64,000 nucleotides of DNA from Nocardia thailandica NBRC 100428 (GTDB lineage: Bacteria; Actinomycetota; Actinomycetes; Mycobacteriales; Mycobacteriaceae). The position numbers and the translations under genes are program-made. The notes beneath the pieces were generated by a model. It worked only from the letters and a program-made list of their open reading frames with translations, was not told where the DNA came from and did not search any database. Each line of letters opens with the position of its first letter. Within the stretch, counting starts at the first letter, position 1. Where the stretch lies: the NCBI RefSeq assembly GCF_000308795.1, contig NZ_BAGK01000224.1, forward strand, positions 108,588 through 172,587, written 5' to 3'. This document shows, piece by piece, positions 25,698 through 33,816 of this stretch.

Positions 25698-27413
25698 TCA
25701 GGGCAGTAGCTCTACGGGGATGTCGAGGTGGCGCGAGCGCAGCCATTCGCCGAGGCCCTTGGCCTGGGGATCGAAGCGGGCCTGGTAGGCCACGCCCTTG
25801 CCGAGCAGGCCGGAGACGATGAAGTTCACCGCGCGCAGGTTCGGCAGCACGTGCCGGGTCACGGTGAGCTCGGCGGTCTCGGGCAGCAGCGCCTGGACGG
25901 CCTCGACGGTGAGGGTGTGCACCAGCCAGCGCCACTGCTCGTCGGTGCGGACCCAGACGCCGATGTTGGCGTCGCCGCCCTTGTCGCCGCTGCGCGCCAG
26001 CGCGATGGTGCCCAGCGGGACCCGGCGGGTCTCGCCGACCGGCAGGGTCGCGGGCGGCGCCGGCTCCGGGACCGGGGCGAGGGCGAGGGTTTCGGCGGCG
26101 GGCGCGATGTCGACGCGGGTGCCGTCGGCGAGCACGGCCACGTGCGGCACCTCGGCGGCGTCGACGTAGCCGGGGGTGTAGACACCGTAGGGAGCGCCGT
26201 TGCCCGGCATGGTGGTGAAGGTGGCGCCCGGGTAGCTGGCCAGGGCCAGCTCGACCGCCACCGACGAGAACGCCCGGCCCACCTTGTTCGGGTCGGGGTC
26301 GCGCACGACGCAGCGCAGCAGGGCGCTGGCCTGCTCCTCGGTCGGGGCGTCGGGGCGGTCGAGCCGGGACAGCGTCCAGCTCAGCTCGGCCGGGCGCACC
26401 GGCAGCCAGGATTCCAGCTGGCGGCGGGCCAGGTCGGCCTTCGCCTCGATGTCCAGCCCGGTGAGGATGAACTCCATCTCGTTGCGGAAGCCGCCGAGGG
26501 TGTTCAGCGAGACCTTGAGCTGCGGCGGCGGCGCCTCGCCGGTGACGCCGCTGATGAGCACCCGGTCGGGGCCCTCCTGCGCCAGAGTCAGGGTGTCGAG
26601 GCGGGTGGTGACGTCGGGTCCGGCGTAGCGCGCGCCCTGGATCTCGTACATGAGCTGGGCCTCGACGGTGTCCACGGTGACCGCGCCGCCGGTGCCCTCG
26701 TGCTTGGTGATCACGCTCGACCCGTCGCGGCGGATCTCGGCGATCGGGAAGCCGGGGCGGCCGAGGTCCCCCAGCTCGGTGAAGAAGGCGAAGTTGCCGC
26801 CGGTGGCCTGGGTCGAGCACTCGATCACGTGCCCGGCCGCGACGGCGCCCGCCAGCTGGTCGTAATCGGTTCGGCCCCAGCCGAAATGGGCCGCGGCGGG
26901 ACCGACGATGACCGAGGCGTCGGTGACCCGGCCGGTGACGACGATGTCGGCGCCGGAGTTCAGGCACTCGACGATGCCCCACGCGCCGAGGTAGGCGTTG
27001 GCGGTGAGCGGCTGACCGAGGTCGAGCTCGGCGGCGCGGGCGACCAGGTCGTCGCCCTCCACGTGCGCGATCCGCGCGTTCAGGCCGAGGTCGGCGGCGA
27101 CCTTGCGCAGCCGGTCGGCCAGGCCGGCCGGGTTCAGCCCGCCCGCGTTGGCGACGATCTGCACGTTCTTGTCCAGGGCGAGGCCGAGGCACTCCTCGAT
27201 CTGCTTGACGAAGGTCTTGGCGTAGCCGAGGCTCGGGTCCTTCATGCGATCGCGGCCCAGGATGAGCATGGTCAGCTCGGCCAGGTAGTCGCCGGTCAGG
27301 ACGTCGAGCTCGCCGCCCTCGAGCATCTCCCGCATGGCGCTGAGCCGGTCACCGTAGAACCCGGAGCAGTTGCCGATCCGGATCAGGTCGGGATCGGCCG
27401 CAAGGTTACCCAT
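25698..27413 (-). CDS. atuA: AtuA-like protein (DUF1446 plus AtuA C-terminal domain)
   Basis: A 571-residue protein of the acyclic terpene utilisation AtuA family. The N-terminal DUF1446 domain contains IRIGNCSGFYGDRL, LTGDYLAELTM, ANAGGLNPAGLADR and NAYLGAWGIVECLNSGADIVVTGRVTDAS. From about residue 455 a second domain begins with RRVPLGTIALARSGDKGGDANIGVWV. AtuA is needed for growth of Pseudomonas on citronellol/geraniol, but its biochemical function is unknown. It is the first gene of the operon. The ATG at 27413 was chosen over one at 27452, which lies inside the operator. Confidence 0.87.
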   Translation of the reverse strand: MGNLAADPDLIRIGNCSGFYGDRLSAMREMLEGGELDVLTGDYLAELTMLILGRDRMKDPSLGYAKTFVKQIEECLGLALDKNVQIVANAGGLNPAGLADRLRKVAADLGLNARIAHVEGDDLVARAAELDLGQPLTANAYLGAWGIVECLNSGADIVVTGRVTDASVIVGPAAAHFGWGRTDYDQLAGAVAAGHVIECSTQATGGNFAFFTELGDLGRPGFPIAEIRRDGSSVITKHEGTGGAVTVDTVEAQLMYEIQGARYAGPDVTTRLDTLTLAQEGPDRVLISGVTGEAPPPQLKVSLNTLGGFRNEMEFILTGLDIEAKADLARRQLESWLPVRPAELSWTLSRLDRPDAPTEEQASALLRCVVRDPDPNKVGRAFSSVAVELALASYPGATFTTMPGNGAPYGVYTPGYVDAAEVPHVAVLADGTRVDIAPAAETLALAPVPEPAPPATLPVGETRRVPLGTIALARSGDKGGDANIGVWVRTDEQWRWLVHTLTVEAVQALLPETAELTVTRHVLPNLRAVNFIVSGLLGKGVAYQARFDPQAKGLGEWLRSRHLDIPVELLP

Positions 27414-27445
27414 GCGCCCAGGATCACACGGGTCCAATAAAAAAG

Positions 27446-27461
27446 CAAGCATGCGTGCTTG
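27446..27461. promoter_or_regulatory. Operator of the AtuA-type operon
   Basis: CAAGCA-TGCG-TGCTTG is a perfect inverted repeat 33 bases upstream of the atuA-like start. On the minus strand TTAACA (27467-27462) and TTTATT (27444-27439) flank it with a 17-base spacer, so it lies in the core promoter. The likely ligand is the TetR encoded at the end of the operon. Confidence 0.65.
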
Positions 27462-27498
27462 TTAATTGGCGGCTATCCGACCAGGCAAGATGGAGGGC

Positions 27499-27642
27499 AT
27501 GGCTGCTGTACTGATGTTCGCCCTCGCCGGCTTCCTGCTCGGCGGCGCCTACACGACCTGGAAGAACAACCGCGTCATGTCGGTCGCGCTGATCGTCGCC
27601 GCCGTCCTCGCGGGCATCGGCGCTGTGCTCTGGCTGGAGTAG
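27499..27642 (+). CDS. Small two-helix membrane protein
   Basis: A 47-residue ORF, MAAVLMFALAGFLLGGAYTT at the N-terminus, then a short KNNR turn, and a second hydrophobic helix ending in VLWLE. It has good G/C third-position bias and a CAAGAT element seven bases upstream of ATG 27499 compatible with a leaderless message. An in-frame ATG at 27490 would add three residues. It sits between the divergent atuA-like operon and the cyclase gene, whose stop codon is one base away on the other strand. Function is unknown; both ends probably face the same side of the membrane. Confidence 0.6.
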   Translation: MAAVLMFALAGFLLGGAYTTWKNNRVMSVALIVAAVLAGIGAVLWLE

Positions 27643-27643
27643 C

Positions 27644-28615
27644 TCAGGATCGCGAACCCGCGGGCTCCTGCCCACCGACCAGCCGGAAGACGCGCACGTC
27701 CTCGGGGACCCCGCTCAGCGGTGCCGCCCAGAAGTTGCGGCGGTAGGGCTTCACCGTGACCCCCAGCTCGTCCAGGGTCTCCGGGCGCAACGCCTCGAGG
27801 GTCGCGTTGGAGACCATCGTGTTGCCGTTGCCGCCCGCCTCCATCATGCGGGCGGCGATGTTGACGTCGACGCCCAGCCAGTCGCCGCCGATCTCGCGGG
27901 GCGTGCCGGTGTGCAGGCCGACGCGCATCCTCGGGCGATACCCCGCCACCTCCACCTTCGCCAGCGCGGCGCGCGCGGCCAGTGCCGCGGCCACGGCGCG
28001 ATCGGGCGAGGAGAACACGGCCATCAGCCCGTCGCCCATGCGCTTGACCACCTGGCCGCCGCGCTCGGAGATCGGCGGCTCGATGGCCTTGGCGACCTTG
28101 CGCAGCAGGTCGAGGGTCAGCTCGTCGCCCGCGGTCAGCGACCAGCTGGAGAAGGAGACCAGGTCGGTGAACATCACCGTGACCTCCTCGTTCCCCCGGC
28201 CGCGGCCGATCCGCTCCAGCGCGGCCTGCCACACCTGCAGCGCGCCGAAACCGATCTCGCGCGCCGCGCTCGGGGTACCGCCCGCGATCTTGTCCGCCGC
28301 GCGGGCCACCGCCCTCGCCCCGCCGGGCCCCGAGACCGACAGCGGATCGCCGAAGGACGGGTCGCCCGGCAGCTGCTGACGGGCCTTGCGGACCGCCCCG
28401 ATGACGTCGGCGCGCCTGTTGGCGGCCTGGAGCTTGGCCGAGAGCTGGACACGGCGCACACCCGACCCGATCCTGGCGCGCGCGGAGGAACCCTCCTCGT
28501 CCCCCTCCGGTTGCGGAACCTGTTCGGGCTCAATCGGTTCCAAGGGAATCACCAGCTCCGCCGCGGCGTCGCGCCGCCGTGCCGGATCGTTCCCGCCGGA
28601 AGGCCTTTCACTCAC
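27644..28615 (-). CDS. Class III adenylate/guanylate cyclase
   Basis: A 323-residue protein with a C-terminal class III cyclase domain (about residues 143-320) and an N-terminal region of about 140 residues without a recognised sensor or membrane helix. All six canonical catalytic residues are present: metal-binding Asp151 (FTDLVSFS) and Asp195 (MGDGLMAVF), base-selecting Lys191 and Asp245, and transition-state Asn252 and Arg256 (VNIAARM). Lys/Asp at the base-selecting positions indicate ATP, so cAMP is the expected product. The GTG start is decided by TACCCT six bases upstream. It is likely a soluble, homodimeric enzyme. Confidence 0.88.
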   Translation of the reverse strand: MSERPSGGNDPARRRDAAAELVIPLEPIEPEQVPQPEGDEEGSSARARIGSGVRRVQLSAKLQAANRRADVIGAVRKARQQLPGDPSFGDPLSVSGPGGARAVARAADKIAGGTPSAAREIGFGALQVWQAALERIGRGRGNEEVTVMFTDLVSFSSWSLTAGDELTLDLLRKVAKAIEPPISERGGQVVKRMGDGLMAVFSSPDRAVAAALAARAALAKVEVAGYRPRMRVGLHTGTPREIGGDWLGVDVNIAARMMEAGGNGNTMVSNATLEALRPETLDELGVTVKPYRRNFWAAPLSGVPEDVRVFRLVGGQEPAGSRS

Positions 28616-28627
28616 GAGACGAGGGTA
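28616..28627 (-). promoter_or_regulatory. -10 box for the leaderless cyclase gene
   Basis: TACCCT on the minus strand at 28627-28622, six bases before GTG 28615. Confidence 0.5.
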
Positions 28628-28631
28628 TCGC

Positions 28632-28678
28632 AGAGAACCGCCGGCCCGATGTGGCGAACATCGGACCGACGGTTCTCT
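28632..28678. repeat. Long inverted repeat upstream of the cyclase promoter
   Basis: Two 21-base arms (28632-28652 and 28658-28678) pair at 19 positions around a five-base loop. It begins four bases beyond the cyclase -10, so it spans the -35 region. It could be a regulator site or a second terminator for the ABC operon upstream. Confidence 0.6.
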
Positions 28679-28757
28679 CAACCCCCCGGCCACCGGGCAG
28701 CGGTGGCTGGACGGCCGGATCGCGGCGACCTCCCGACAAGGTCCGCGATCCTCGGAA

Positions 28758-28786
28758 GCCCGGGCCGATGCGAGGGTGGCCCGGGC
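28758..28786 (-). terminator. Terminator of the ABC transporter operon
   Basis: GCCCGGGCC and GGCCCGGGC form a nine-base-pair stem with an 11-base loop, six bases after the permease stop. It is a GC-rich hairpin without a U-tract. Confidence 0.6.
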
Positions 28787-28792
28787 CTGGTC

Positions 28793-29557
28793 TCAGGCGT
28801 CGCGCTTGTTCACCACGAACAGGGACGCGCCGAAGATGACGGCGACGAACACCGCGAAGTAGACGATGCTGACCCAGGCGTTCCAGTGCCAGTAGTCCGG
28901 GTTGGCGTCGCCCGCCCCGAGGAAACGGTTGGCGTTGGCGAAGGGCAGGAACGGGCCGACCGTGCGGCCGAAGCTGCCGAACGCGCTCAGCAGGCTCTCC
29001 ACCAGCAGCGGCCACAGGATCAGCAGCGAGATCGCCGCCGCGGACTGCCGCAGCAGGAACCCGACGCCGACCGCCAGGATCGCGCACAGCGCCGCGTAGA
29101 CCGGCACGCCGAGGATGGCCCGCCAGTTGCCGTCGACGACGAGCAGCTGACCGGCGTCACCGCCCGCGATGACCTTGGCCAGCGCGAAGGCCGCGAACGC
29201 GAGCACCAGCGTCAGCACCGCCGCCAGCGCGGCCGTCAGCAGCGCCTTGGCGATCACGACCGCCGAGCGGTTCGGCGTGGCCAGGAACGTCGTGCGGATG
29301 ATGCCGAAGCGGTACTCGCTGGTGACGGTCAGCGTCGCCAGGATCATCAGCACCATCACGCCGAGCCCGGACACGCCCGACAGGGCGTTGCCGACGGTGA
29401 GGATGTCCGGCGGCGCGTCCGGGTCACCGAACGTCGACCGCGCGATGGCCGCGAACAGCGCGGCGATGCCGAGGCCGATGACCACCACCGACGCCGAGCA
29501 CCACCACGGCGAGCGGGTCGAGGTGAGTTTGATCCGTTCCGCTGTCAACACGCCCAT
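28793..29557 (-). CDS. ABC-2 type transporter permease
   Basis: A 254-residue permease with six hydrophobic helices. It begins with the typical LTAERIKLTSTRSPWW amphipathic segment that precedes helix 1 in ABC-2 permeases. The ATG overlaps the stop codon of the ATPase gene as TGATG, so the two are translationally coupled and form one exporter. The much longer open frame reaching 30244 is an artefact in another frame of the ATPase gene. The substrate is unknown; relatives export antibiotics, peptides or lipids. Confidence 0.85.
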   Translation of the reverse strand: MGVLTAERIKLTSTRSPWWCSASVVVIGLGIAALFAAIARSTFGDPDAPPDILTVGNALSGVSGLGVMVLMILATLTVTSEYRFGIIRTTFLATPNRSAVVIAKALLTAALAAVLTLVLAFAAFALAKVIAGGDAGQLLVVDGNWRAILGVPVYAALCAILAVGVGFLLRQSAAAISLLILWPLLVESLLSAFGSFGRTVGPFLPFANANRFLGAGDANPDYWHWNAWVSIVYFAVFVAVIFGASLFVVNKRDA

Positions 29558-30489
29558 CAGAGCGCACCTCCCATCACCTGGTCGACGGCTGCGCCGTGAT
29601 ACTGCACGGCGCCGCCGGTCATCCGCATGAACGCCTCCTCCAGCGAGGCCTGCTGGGGCGCCAGCTCGAACAGCGTGATGCTGTTCGCGCCCGCCAGCTT
29701 GCCGACCTCGTCGCTGGTCACCCCGGCCACGACCAGGGCCTGATCGCCGTCCTCGCGGACGGTCATGCCATTGGAGGTGAGCAGGCTGCGCAGCTGGTCG
29801 AGCTGCGGGCTGCGGACCCGGACCGAGTTCTCCGACGCCTTGGCGATGAAGTCGGCGGTGGACGTGTCCGAGATCAGCTGACCCTGCCCGATGACGACCA
29901 GGTGTTCGGCCGTCTGCGCCATCTCCGAGAGCAGGTGGCTCGACACGAGCACCGTGCGGCCCTCGGCGGCGAGGCGCTGCATGAAGCGGCGGATCCACAG
30001 GATGCCCTCGGGGTCGAGCCCGTTGACCGGCTCGTCGAAGAGCAGCACCTGCGGGTCGCCCAGCAGAGCGCCCGCCAGGCCGAGCCGCTGGGACATGCCG
30101 AGGGAGAACCCGCCCGCCTTCTTGTTGGCGACCTCGGAGAGGCCGACCAGCCGCAGCACCTCCTCCACCCGGCTCGCGGGCAGGTCGTTGGCCGCGGCCA
30201 GCCAGCGCAGGTGCGCGCGGGCCGAGCGGTTCGGGTGCACCCACTTGGCGTCCAGCAGCGCGCCGACCTCGGTCAGCGGACGCGGGATGCCGTTGTAGGG
30301 CTTGCCGTTGATCAGCGCGGTGCCGGCCGTCGGGGTGTCCAGGCCGAGGATCATGCGCATCGTGGTCGACTTGCCGGCACCGTTCGGACCCAGGAAACCG
30401 GTCACCTGTCCGGGACGGACGGTGAAGGTGAGGTCACGGACTGCGACGGTCTGGCCGTATGTCTTGGTCAGGCCTCTCAGCTCGATCAT
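29557..30489 (-). CDS. ABC transporter ATP-binding protein
   Basis: A 310-residue ATPase of the ABC-2/drug resistance (DrrA, CcmA) type. Walker A GPNGAGKST is at about residues 35-43, the signature FSLGMSQR is near 128-135, Walker B LLFDEP is near 150-155, and the switch His follows in SSHLLSEM. A C-terminal extension of about 90 residues is typical of this subfamily. It drives the adjacent permease. A TTGACT element seven bases before the ATG could be a weak leaderless -10, though it departs from the TANNNT form seen elsewhere here. Confidence 0.9.
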   Translation of the reverse strand: MIELRGLTKTYGQTVAVRDLTFTVRPGQVTGFLGPNGAGKSTTMRMILGLDTPTAGTALINGKPYNGIPRPLTEVGALLDAKWVHPNRSARAHLRWLAAANDLPASRVEEVLRLVGLSEVANKKAGGFSLGMSQRLGLAGALLGDPQVLLFDEPVNGLDPEGILWIRRFMQRLAAEGRTVLVSSHLLSEMAQTAEHLVVIGQGQLISDTSTADFIAKASENSVRVRSPQLDQLRSLLTSNGMTVREDGDQALVVAGVTSDEVGKLAGANSITLFELAPQQASLEEAFMRMTGGAVQYHGAAVDQVMGGAL

Positions 30490-30547
30490 GGCACCCAGTC
30501 AACCGCACCGGCGGGCTCCGTGCGTCGCCGTCAGGTCGCGAGTCGGG

Positions 30548-30563
30548 TCATCCTCGAGGATGA
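30548..30563. repeat. Perfect 16-base palindrome between thiG and the ABC operon
   Basis: TCATCCTCGAGGATGA reads the same on both strands and lies 59 bases upstream of the ATPase start and 17 bases after thiG on the other side. It may be an operator for the ABC operon or part of a terminator for thiG. I cannot choose between them. Confidence 0.5.
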
Positions 30564-30579
30564 TCCGGTCTCGGGGTGA

Positions 30580-31341
30580 TCACCGGGCCGGTGAGGAGGC
30601 CTGCGCCCAGAAACGTTTCGGTATCCGTCCCGCGTGGCGGGCCAGGTGACCGGCGCGCACCGCGTCGGCCATGGCGGCGCCCATCAGCCGCGGATCACGG
30701 GCCCTCGTCACCGCCGTCGCCAGCAGGACCGCCGAGCAGCCCAGCTCCATGGCCAGGGTCGCGTCGCTGGCGGTGCCGATGCCCGCGTCCAGGATGACCG
30801 GCACGCCCGCCGCGGACACGATCATCTCGATGTTGTGCGGATTACCGATCCCGAGCCCGGTGCCGATGGGTGAGCCGAGGGGCATGACCGCGACGCAGCC
30901 CGCCTCCTCGAGGCGGCGCGCCAGGATCGGGTCGTCGTTGGTGTAGGGCAGGACCTTGAAACCGTCGTCGACCAGCTGCTCGGCGGCGTCGAGCAGCTCG
31001 ATCGGGTCGGGCAGCAGGGTGCGGTCGTCGGCGACCACCTCGAGCTTGACCCACTCGGTGTCGAGCGCCTCGCGGGCCAGGCGCGCGGTCAGCACGGCCT
31101 CGGCGGCGGTGTGGCAGCCCGCGGTGTTCGGCAGCGGCATGATGCCGAGCCGCTTCAGCAGGTCGAGCACGCCGGTGCCGCCCGCGGCGTCGACGCGGCG
31201 CATGGCGACCGTCGTGAGCTCGGTGCCGGAGGCGACGAGCGCCTCCTCGAGGACGGTCAGGTTGTCGGCGCCGCCGGTGCCCATGATCAGCCGGGAGCCG
31301 AACTCCCTGCCCGCGATGACGAGGGGTTCGAGCTCAGCCAC
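30580..31341 (-). CDS. thiG: Thiazole synthase
   Basis: A 253-residue TIM-barrel enzyme that forms the thiazole phosphate of thiamine from deoxyxylulose 5-phosphate, dehydroglycine and ThiS-thiocarboxylate. Family landmarks are SRLIMGTGGADN, the NTAGCHTAAEAV stretch, the Schiff-base lysine in WVKLEVVADD, and the phosphate loop in VILDAGIGTASDATLAMELG. The GTG start overlaps thiS by eight bases. It closes the thiO-thiS-thiG operon; the same order and coupling occur in mycobacteria. Confidence 0.95.
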   Translation of the reverse strand: MAELEPLVIAGREFGSRLIMGTGGADNLTVLEEALVASGTELTTVAMRRVDAAGGTGVLDLLKRLGIMPLPNTAGCHTAAEAVLTARLAREALDTEWVKLEVVADDRTLLPDPIELLDAAEQLVDDGFKVLPYTNDDPILARRLEEAGCVAVMPLGSPIGTGLGIGNPHNIEMIVSAAGVPVILDAGIGTASDATLAMELGCSAVLLATAVTRARDPRLMGAAMADAVRAGHLARHAGRIPKRFWAQASSPAR

Positions 31342-31546
31342 CCTGCACCGCCGTGAGCACCTCGATGGTCCAGCCGCGGCCGACCTGCTCGTCCCAGCGG
31401 GACTTGGGGAACACCGCGCCGTCGACCGCCACCGCGACACCCTGGCAGGGCAGTTCCAGGCGGGTGAGCAGCTCGCGCACGCTCAGCGGTTCGGCGAATT
31501 CGTGGTCGGCGCCGTTGACGGTGACGCCGATCGGGATGCTGCTCAT
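31334..31546 (-). CDS. thiS: Sulfur carrier protein ThiS
   Basis: A 70-residue ubiquitin-fold protein ending in the required Gly-Gly (TAVQGG), which is adenylated and thiocarboxylated as the sulfur donor for ThiG. The N-terminal VTVNGADHEF and the LLTRLELPCQGVAVAVDG core are typical. The ATG overlaps the thiO stop as ATGA and the 3' end overlaps thiG by eight bases, so all three are translationally coupled. Confidence 0.95.
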   Translation of the reverse strand: MSSIPIGVTVNGADHEFAEPLSVRELLTRLELPCQGVAVAVDGAVFPKSRWDEQVGRGWTIEVLTAVQGG

Positions 31547-32688
31547 CGGGCTACTCCTGCGGGGGACAACTGGGATGCCGGGAATCTCTGGGGTGAGGCG
31601 CTCTCGGCCTCGGGCGCGATCTCCCCGTCCAGCATCGGGGGGACCACGGCGGCGGTGAGGGCCAGGGTGAGCATGCCGTTGCGGCCGTGGCCGGTGGCGG
31701 CGACCACGCGGTCGTCGAGCGGGCCGAGCAGCGGCAGGTTGTCCGGGGTGCCCGGCCGGGCGCCCGCGGCGGCCTCGGCCAGCTCGTATTCGCCGAGGCC
31801 GGGCAGGATCGCCTCGGCGTCGGCGACGAGGTCGCGGACGCCCGCCACCGTGACGGCGGCGTCGAAGCCGGCCTCGTACTGGGTGGCGCCGACCACCAGG
31901 CCGTCCGCGCGCGGCACCAGGTACAGGGGACGGCCGTGCACCCGGGCCCGGACGACCCGTTCCGGCGGCGGAGTGACGCCGGGACGGCGGCGCAGCCGCA
32001 GGATCTCGCCCTTGACCGGCCGCACCGGCAGGCCCGGCCACAGCAGCGCGCTGCGCGCTCCCGCGGCGAGCACCACCCTGGCCTGGGGCAGATCGTCCAG
32101 CGCCGCGACCTCCTCGGCGCGGAATTCCACACCGGCGGCGCGGCAGGCGGTGCGCAGGGCCCGCAGCACCCGGCGGTTGTCGATGGCGGGTTCCGCGGTG
32201 GCCAGCAGACCCGCGCGCACCGAGCGGGCCAGCGCGGGTTCGAGCGCGCGGACGCCGGCGCGGTCGAGCAGGCGCAGGTCGTGACCGTGCCCGGCGATCC
32301 AGTCGGCCACGGTGCGCAGGTCGGCGGCGTCCGCCGCGTCGAGGGCGACGGTGAGCGTTTCGGCGGCGACGTAGGGGGATTCGCCGGTGACCTCGGCGAG
32401 CCGGGCGCCGAAACGCCGCCAGTGCCCGAGCGCGGCGGCCCCGAAGGCGAGGACCTTCTCCTCCCCCGGCCAGCCCTCCGACAGCGGGGCGAGCATGCCG
32501 CCCGCCACCCACGACGCGGCCCGCGTGCCAGGGCTGCCGTCGGCGACCCCGTCGCCGGCCGGGTCGTACAGGGTGACCGTCCAGCCCGCTTCGGCCGCCT
32601 GCCAGGCCACCGCGAGCCCGACGGCGCCGCCCCCGACGACGGCGAGGGTGCGGGCCGATGCGCGCGAGCCGCCGCTCACTGCGCTCAT
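31543..32688 (-). CDS. thiO: Glycine oxidase ThiO
   Basis: A 381-residue FAD-dependent amine oxidase that oxidises glycine to dehydroglycine for the thiazole. The dinucleotide fold LAVVGGGAVGLAVAWQAAEAG is at about residues 15-35. The C-terminal VVAATGHGRNGMLTLALTAAVV is the second FAD contact. The start is set at ATG 32688. Just upstream GTGACAGGG occurs twice in tandem, offering in-frame GTG alternatives six and three residues earlier. It is the first gene of the thiazole operon and is divergent from thiE across a 338-base gap. Confidence 0.9.
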   Translation of the reverse strand: MSAVSGGSRASARTLAVVGGGAVGLAVAWQAAEAGWTVTLYDPAGDGVADGSPGTRAASWVAGGMLAPLSEGWPGEEKVLAFGAAALGHWRRFGARLAEVTGESPYVAAETLTVALDAADAADLRTVADWIAGHGHDLRLLDRAGVRALEPALARSVRAGLLATAEPAIDNRRVLRALRTACRAAGVEFRAEEVAALDDLPQARVVLAAGARSALLWPGLPVRPVKGEILRLRRRPGVTPPPERVVRARVHGRPLYLVPRADGLVVGATQYEAGFDAAVTVAGVRDLVADAEAILPGLGEYELAEAAAGARPGTPDNLPLLGPLDDRVVAATGHGRNGMLTLALTAAVVPPMLDGEIAPEAESASPQRFPASQLSPAGVAR

Positions 32689-33026
32689 CCCTGTCACCCC
32701 TGTCACTTCTGCCTCGTTCGTCGCCAGTGCTGTCCGCCCGTTCCGCCGTTCGGCTCGCGGTCTCGGTGGGCCGCCGCGCCGGCCGTTCCGCGGCGACGGC
32801 GCCGGGCGCGGGGGCCGGATCGGCCGGCGGCCGCGGGCGGCGTCCGTCCGGTCCGTCCCGGCGCGGCCGTCGTCGGCGTCGTCGCCCGGGTGACGGGCGC
32901 GCCGGCGTTCCGGCCGGTCGACCCGCGACGGTGCGTGACCGGGTGCCGGTGTCGCCGGCGGATCGGCGGTCACTCGCCGGACTGTCGTGTTCGCTTCCCA
33001 ACGTTAGCGCGACTACCGTCGAGGGG
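32689..33026. other. 338-base divergent gap between thiO and thiE
   Basis: It holds the thiE leaderless promoter at its right end, and TAACGT around 33000 on the minus strand as a possible thiO -10, which would give thiO a leader of about 300 bases. The interior is extremely GC-rich and low in complexity. I looked for a TPP aptamer on the minus strand (CUGAGA, and a CUGAUCUGGAUAAUGCC-like half) and did not find one. An in-frame extension of thiO to 32973 is low-complexity Arg/Pro/Ala and is not credible. Confidence 0.6.
33014..33026 (+). promoter_or_regulatory. -10 box for leaderless thiE
   Basis: TACCGT at 33014-33019, seven bases before GTG 33027, with no Shine-Dalgarno sequence. Confidence 0.55.
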
Positions 33027-33728
33027 GTGCAGCCCCACCACCCCAACCGCGCCCTGCCGCCGCGTGACCGCCTGGCGACCGCGCGGCTGTATCTGTGCAC
33101 CGATGCCCGCCGCGAGAAGGGCGACCTGGCCCGCTTCGTCGACGCGGCCCTGGCGGGCGGGGTCGACATCGTGCAACTGCGCGACAAGGGGTCGGCGGGC
33201 GAGCGCGAGTTCGGGCCGCTCGAAGCCAAGGCCGAACTGGGCGCGCTCGCCGAGATCAAGGCCGCCTGCCGCAGGCACGGCGCGCTGCTCGCGGTGAACG
33301 ACCGCGCCGACATCGCGCTGGCCGCGGGCGCCGACGTGCTGCATCTGGGCCAGGGCGACCTGCCGCCCGCCTACGCGCGCAAGATCCTCGGCCCCGACGT
33401 GGTGATCGGCCGCTCCACGCACAACCGCAACCAGGCCGGCCTGGCCGCCATCGACGGTCACCTCGACTACTTCTGCACCGGCCCGGTCTGGACCACCCCG
33501 ACCAAGCCCGGCAGGCAGGCCGCGGGCATCGACCTGGTGCGCTCGACCGCCGACTCCCACCCGACCCTGCCCTGGTTCGCCATCGGCGGCATCGACGGCG
33601 AACGCCTGCCGGAGGTGCTCGCGGCGGGCGCGGACCGCGTCGTGGTGGTCCGGGCGATCACCGAGGCCGCCGATCCCGAGGCCGCGGCCCGCGCGCTGAA
33701 GCAGGCGCTGACCGCGGCCGCGGTCTAG
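33027..33728 (+). CDS. thiE: Thiamine-phosphate synthase
   Basis: A 233-residue TIM-barrel enzyme that joins HMP pyrophosphate and thiazole phosphate to thiamine phosphate. The motifs are LYLCTDAR, GVDIVQLRDKG (pyrophosphate-binding), LLAVNDRADIA, ADVLHLGQGDLP, and the late FAIGGIDGERLPEVLAAGADRVVVVRAI with its phosphate loop. The long frame starting at 32658 is rejected because the extra 120 residues are Arg/Pro-rich and the leaderless -10 marks GTG 33027. It is the divergent partner of the thiOSG operon, as in mycobacteria. Confidence 0.93.
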   Translation: MQPHHPNRALPPRDRLATARLYLCTDARREKGDLARFVDAALAGGVDIVQLRDKGSAGEREFGPLEAKAELGALAEIKAACRRHGALLAVNDRADIALAAGADVLHLGQGDLPPAYARKILGPDVVIGRSTHNRNQAGLAAIDGHLDYFCTGPVWTTPTKPGRQAAGIDLVRSTADSHPTLPWFAIGGIDGERLPEVLAAGADRVVVVRAITEAADPEAAARALKQALTAAAV

Positions 33729-33816
33729 CCCGGCACGCCGCGCGGGCGCGCACGGACCGCGCGACGGTGCCGGACCCCGTCCTCGACGAGGCCCGGCGCC
33801 GCGGGGCACGGGACGC

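Noticed and set aside
28793..30244. A 483-codon frame extending the ABC permease upstream
   Set aside because: The extra N-terminal part is an out-of-frame reading of the ATPase. The permease starts at ATG 29557, coupled to the ATPase stop.
32689..33013. TPP riboswitch before thiO
   Set aside because: I found neither the CUGAGA half nor the CUGAUCUGGAUAAUGCC-like half on the minus strand. A divergent aptamer cannot be excluded without a covariance search.
32658..33026. N-terminal extensions of thiE and thiO into the divergent gap
   Set aside because: The predicted residues are low-complexity Arg/Pro/Ala, and thiE has a leaderless -10 at 33014.
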